A stretch of 6,739 bases of DNA. Source: Candidatus Iainarchaeum sp. (lineage in GTDB: Archaea > Iainarchaeota > Iainarchaeia > Iainarchaeales > GCA-2688035). Positions within the stretch are counted from its first letter, which is position 1. Every line of letters starts with the position of its first letter. A program made the translations under genes and the position numbers. The notes below the pieces were generated by a model that saw nothing but the letters and a program-made list of their open reading frames with translations, was not told the DNA's origin and ran no database searches. The stretch spans positions 1 to 6,739 of the forward strand of contig JAFCCK010000050.1 in assembly GCA_017610245.1 (NCBI GenBank). The letters are read 5' to 3'. Shown here in pieces: positions 6,265 through 6,739 of this stretch.

Positions 6265-6739
6265 GAAAAACCACTAGTAAAAGCAGGCGAGGTAAAGTAA
6301 AACGCAGCCTCAGAGCAAGACCGATGCGAAGAGCACCCAAAAAAAGGACAAGGAAAATCAAAGTTTTGTTTGTTTGTCGTCATGGTGCTAGGCTTTCCAA
6401 TTGGGTTAAAGCAAAATTCCAGGAACTGTTGAACGAGAAGGGCATTGGAGGACATTTTGAGCTGGATACTGCTGGCACTAATAGTTGGCTTGTCCCAAAA
6501 AATACTGGTGAGTTACAAAGCTTATTTCTGAAACAGGATTACGTTATTACGCTAAGGCCGGCTTTTGATTGGAGGATAAGGGAAATATTAGGAGATCCAA
6601 GTATAAGCCCCAAAAAACGATCAAAGCTGCAGAGGATCAAATTACTTACTGTGGAAATACCCCCAAACGGGAAACTAGCAAACTTAAAGGGGCTGCAAAG
6701 CAATTTAATGAGAATAATCAAGGAAAAGAGAATTCCCTT
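6261..6739 (+). CDS. Low-molecular-weight phosphotyrosine-phosphatase-like protein with basic N-terminal tail (3' end beyond the window)
   Basis: The frame starts in an ATGA overlap with the rtcA stop and stays open for 159 codons to the window edge. Residues 1-34 form a very basic tail with 18 Lys or Arg. From 35 the text follows the low-molecular-weight phosphatase fold: VLFVCRHGARLS at 35-46 in the P-loop position, a helix NWVKAKFQELLNEKG at 47-61, FELDTAGTNSW at 66-76 matching the family's SAGT strand, and DYVITLRPAFDWRIREIL at 93-110. The active site is altered. C39 is present, but CX5R is not, because position 45 is Leu and Arg is one residue early. The usual Asp-Pro general acid is not seen; the corresponding region reads VEIPPNG at 131-137. 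It may be catalytically inactive or have a different activity. A GAGGG at 6244-6248 could serve as ribosome binding site. Fold assignment is by eye; the link to RtcA rests only on the overlap. Confidence 0.75.
   Translation, partial: MRKTTSKSRRGKVKRSLRARPMRRAPKKRTRKIKVLFVCRHGARLSNWVKAKFQELLNEKGIGGHFELDTAGTNSWLVPKNTGELQSLFLKQDYVITLRPAFDWRIREILGDPSISPKKRSKLQRIKLLTVEIPPNGKLANLKGLQSNLMRIIKEKRIP

Overview
The window looks like a piece of an archaeal chromosome. It encodes the N-terminal part of a RadA recombinase, a zinc-containing three-OB-fold RPA-type single-stranded-DNA-binding protein and a geranylgeranylglyceryl phosphate synthase, which is the enzyme of the archaeal ether-lipid pathway. AT-rich archaeal TATA boxes sit about 26 bases before several starts. 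The tight packing, short spacers and divergent lysine- and arginine-rich hypothetical proteins suggest a small-genome lineage such as a DPANN archaeon, but that placement is inference.

Region 1 (1-2673, all minus strand) is a DNA maintenance block. It is transcribed from an RPA-type gene (1363-2673) into an unrecognised basic protein (461-1342), followed by radA (1-326, running off the left edge). radA appears to have its own promoter in the 134-base spacer 327-460, which is the longest gene-free stretch here.

Region 2 (2674-4243, plus strand) starts at a divergent promoter spacer. It holds a metallo-beta-lactamase-fold hydrolase (2772-3431) and GGGP synthase (3464-4243). Both appear to be read from short-leader or leaderless transcripts.

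Region 3 (4251-5156, minus strand) converges on region 2 with a 7-base gap. It is an extended-SDR NAD-dependent epimerase/dehydratase whose frame is cut by a TGA at codon 27. The nucleotide-binding glycine motif lies upstream of the stop and the rest of the enzyme lies downstream, all in one frame.

Region 4 (5209-6739, plus strand) diverges from region 3. It holds RNA 3'-terminal phosphate cyclase (rtcA). An ATGA overlap leads into an open reading frame that runs off the right edge. That frame looks like a low-molecular-weight phosphotyrosine-phosphatase fold with a very basic N-terminal tail and without the usual catalytic arginine and aspartate.

The points most worth checking are the interrupted epimerase, the degenerate phosphatase-like protein coupled to rtcA, and the possible kinase-like protein between the RPA gene and radA. 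No CRISPR array, transposon, tRNA or rRNA is visible. I see no complete novel system. The new biology, if any, lies in the two unrecognised basic proteins and their neighbours.
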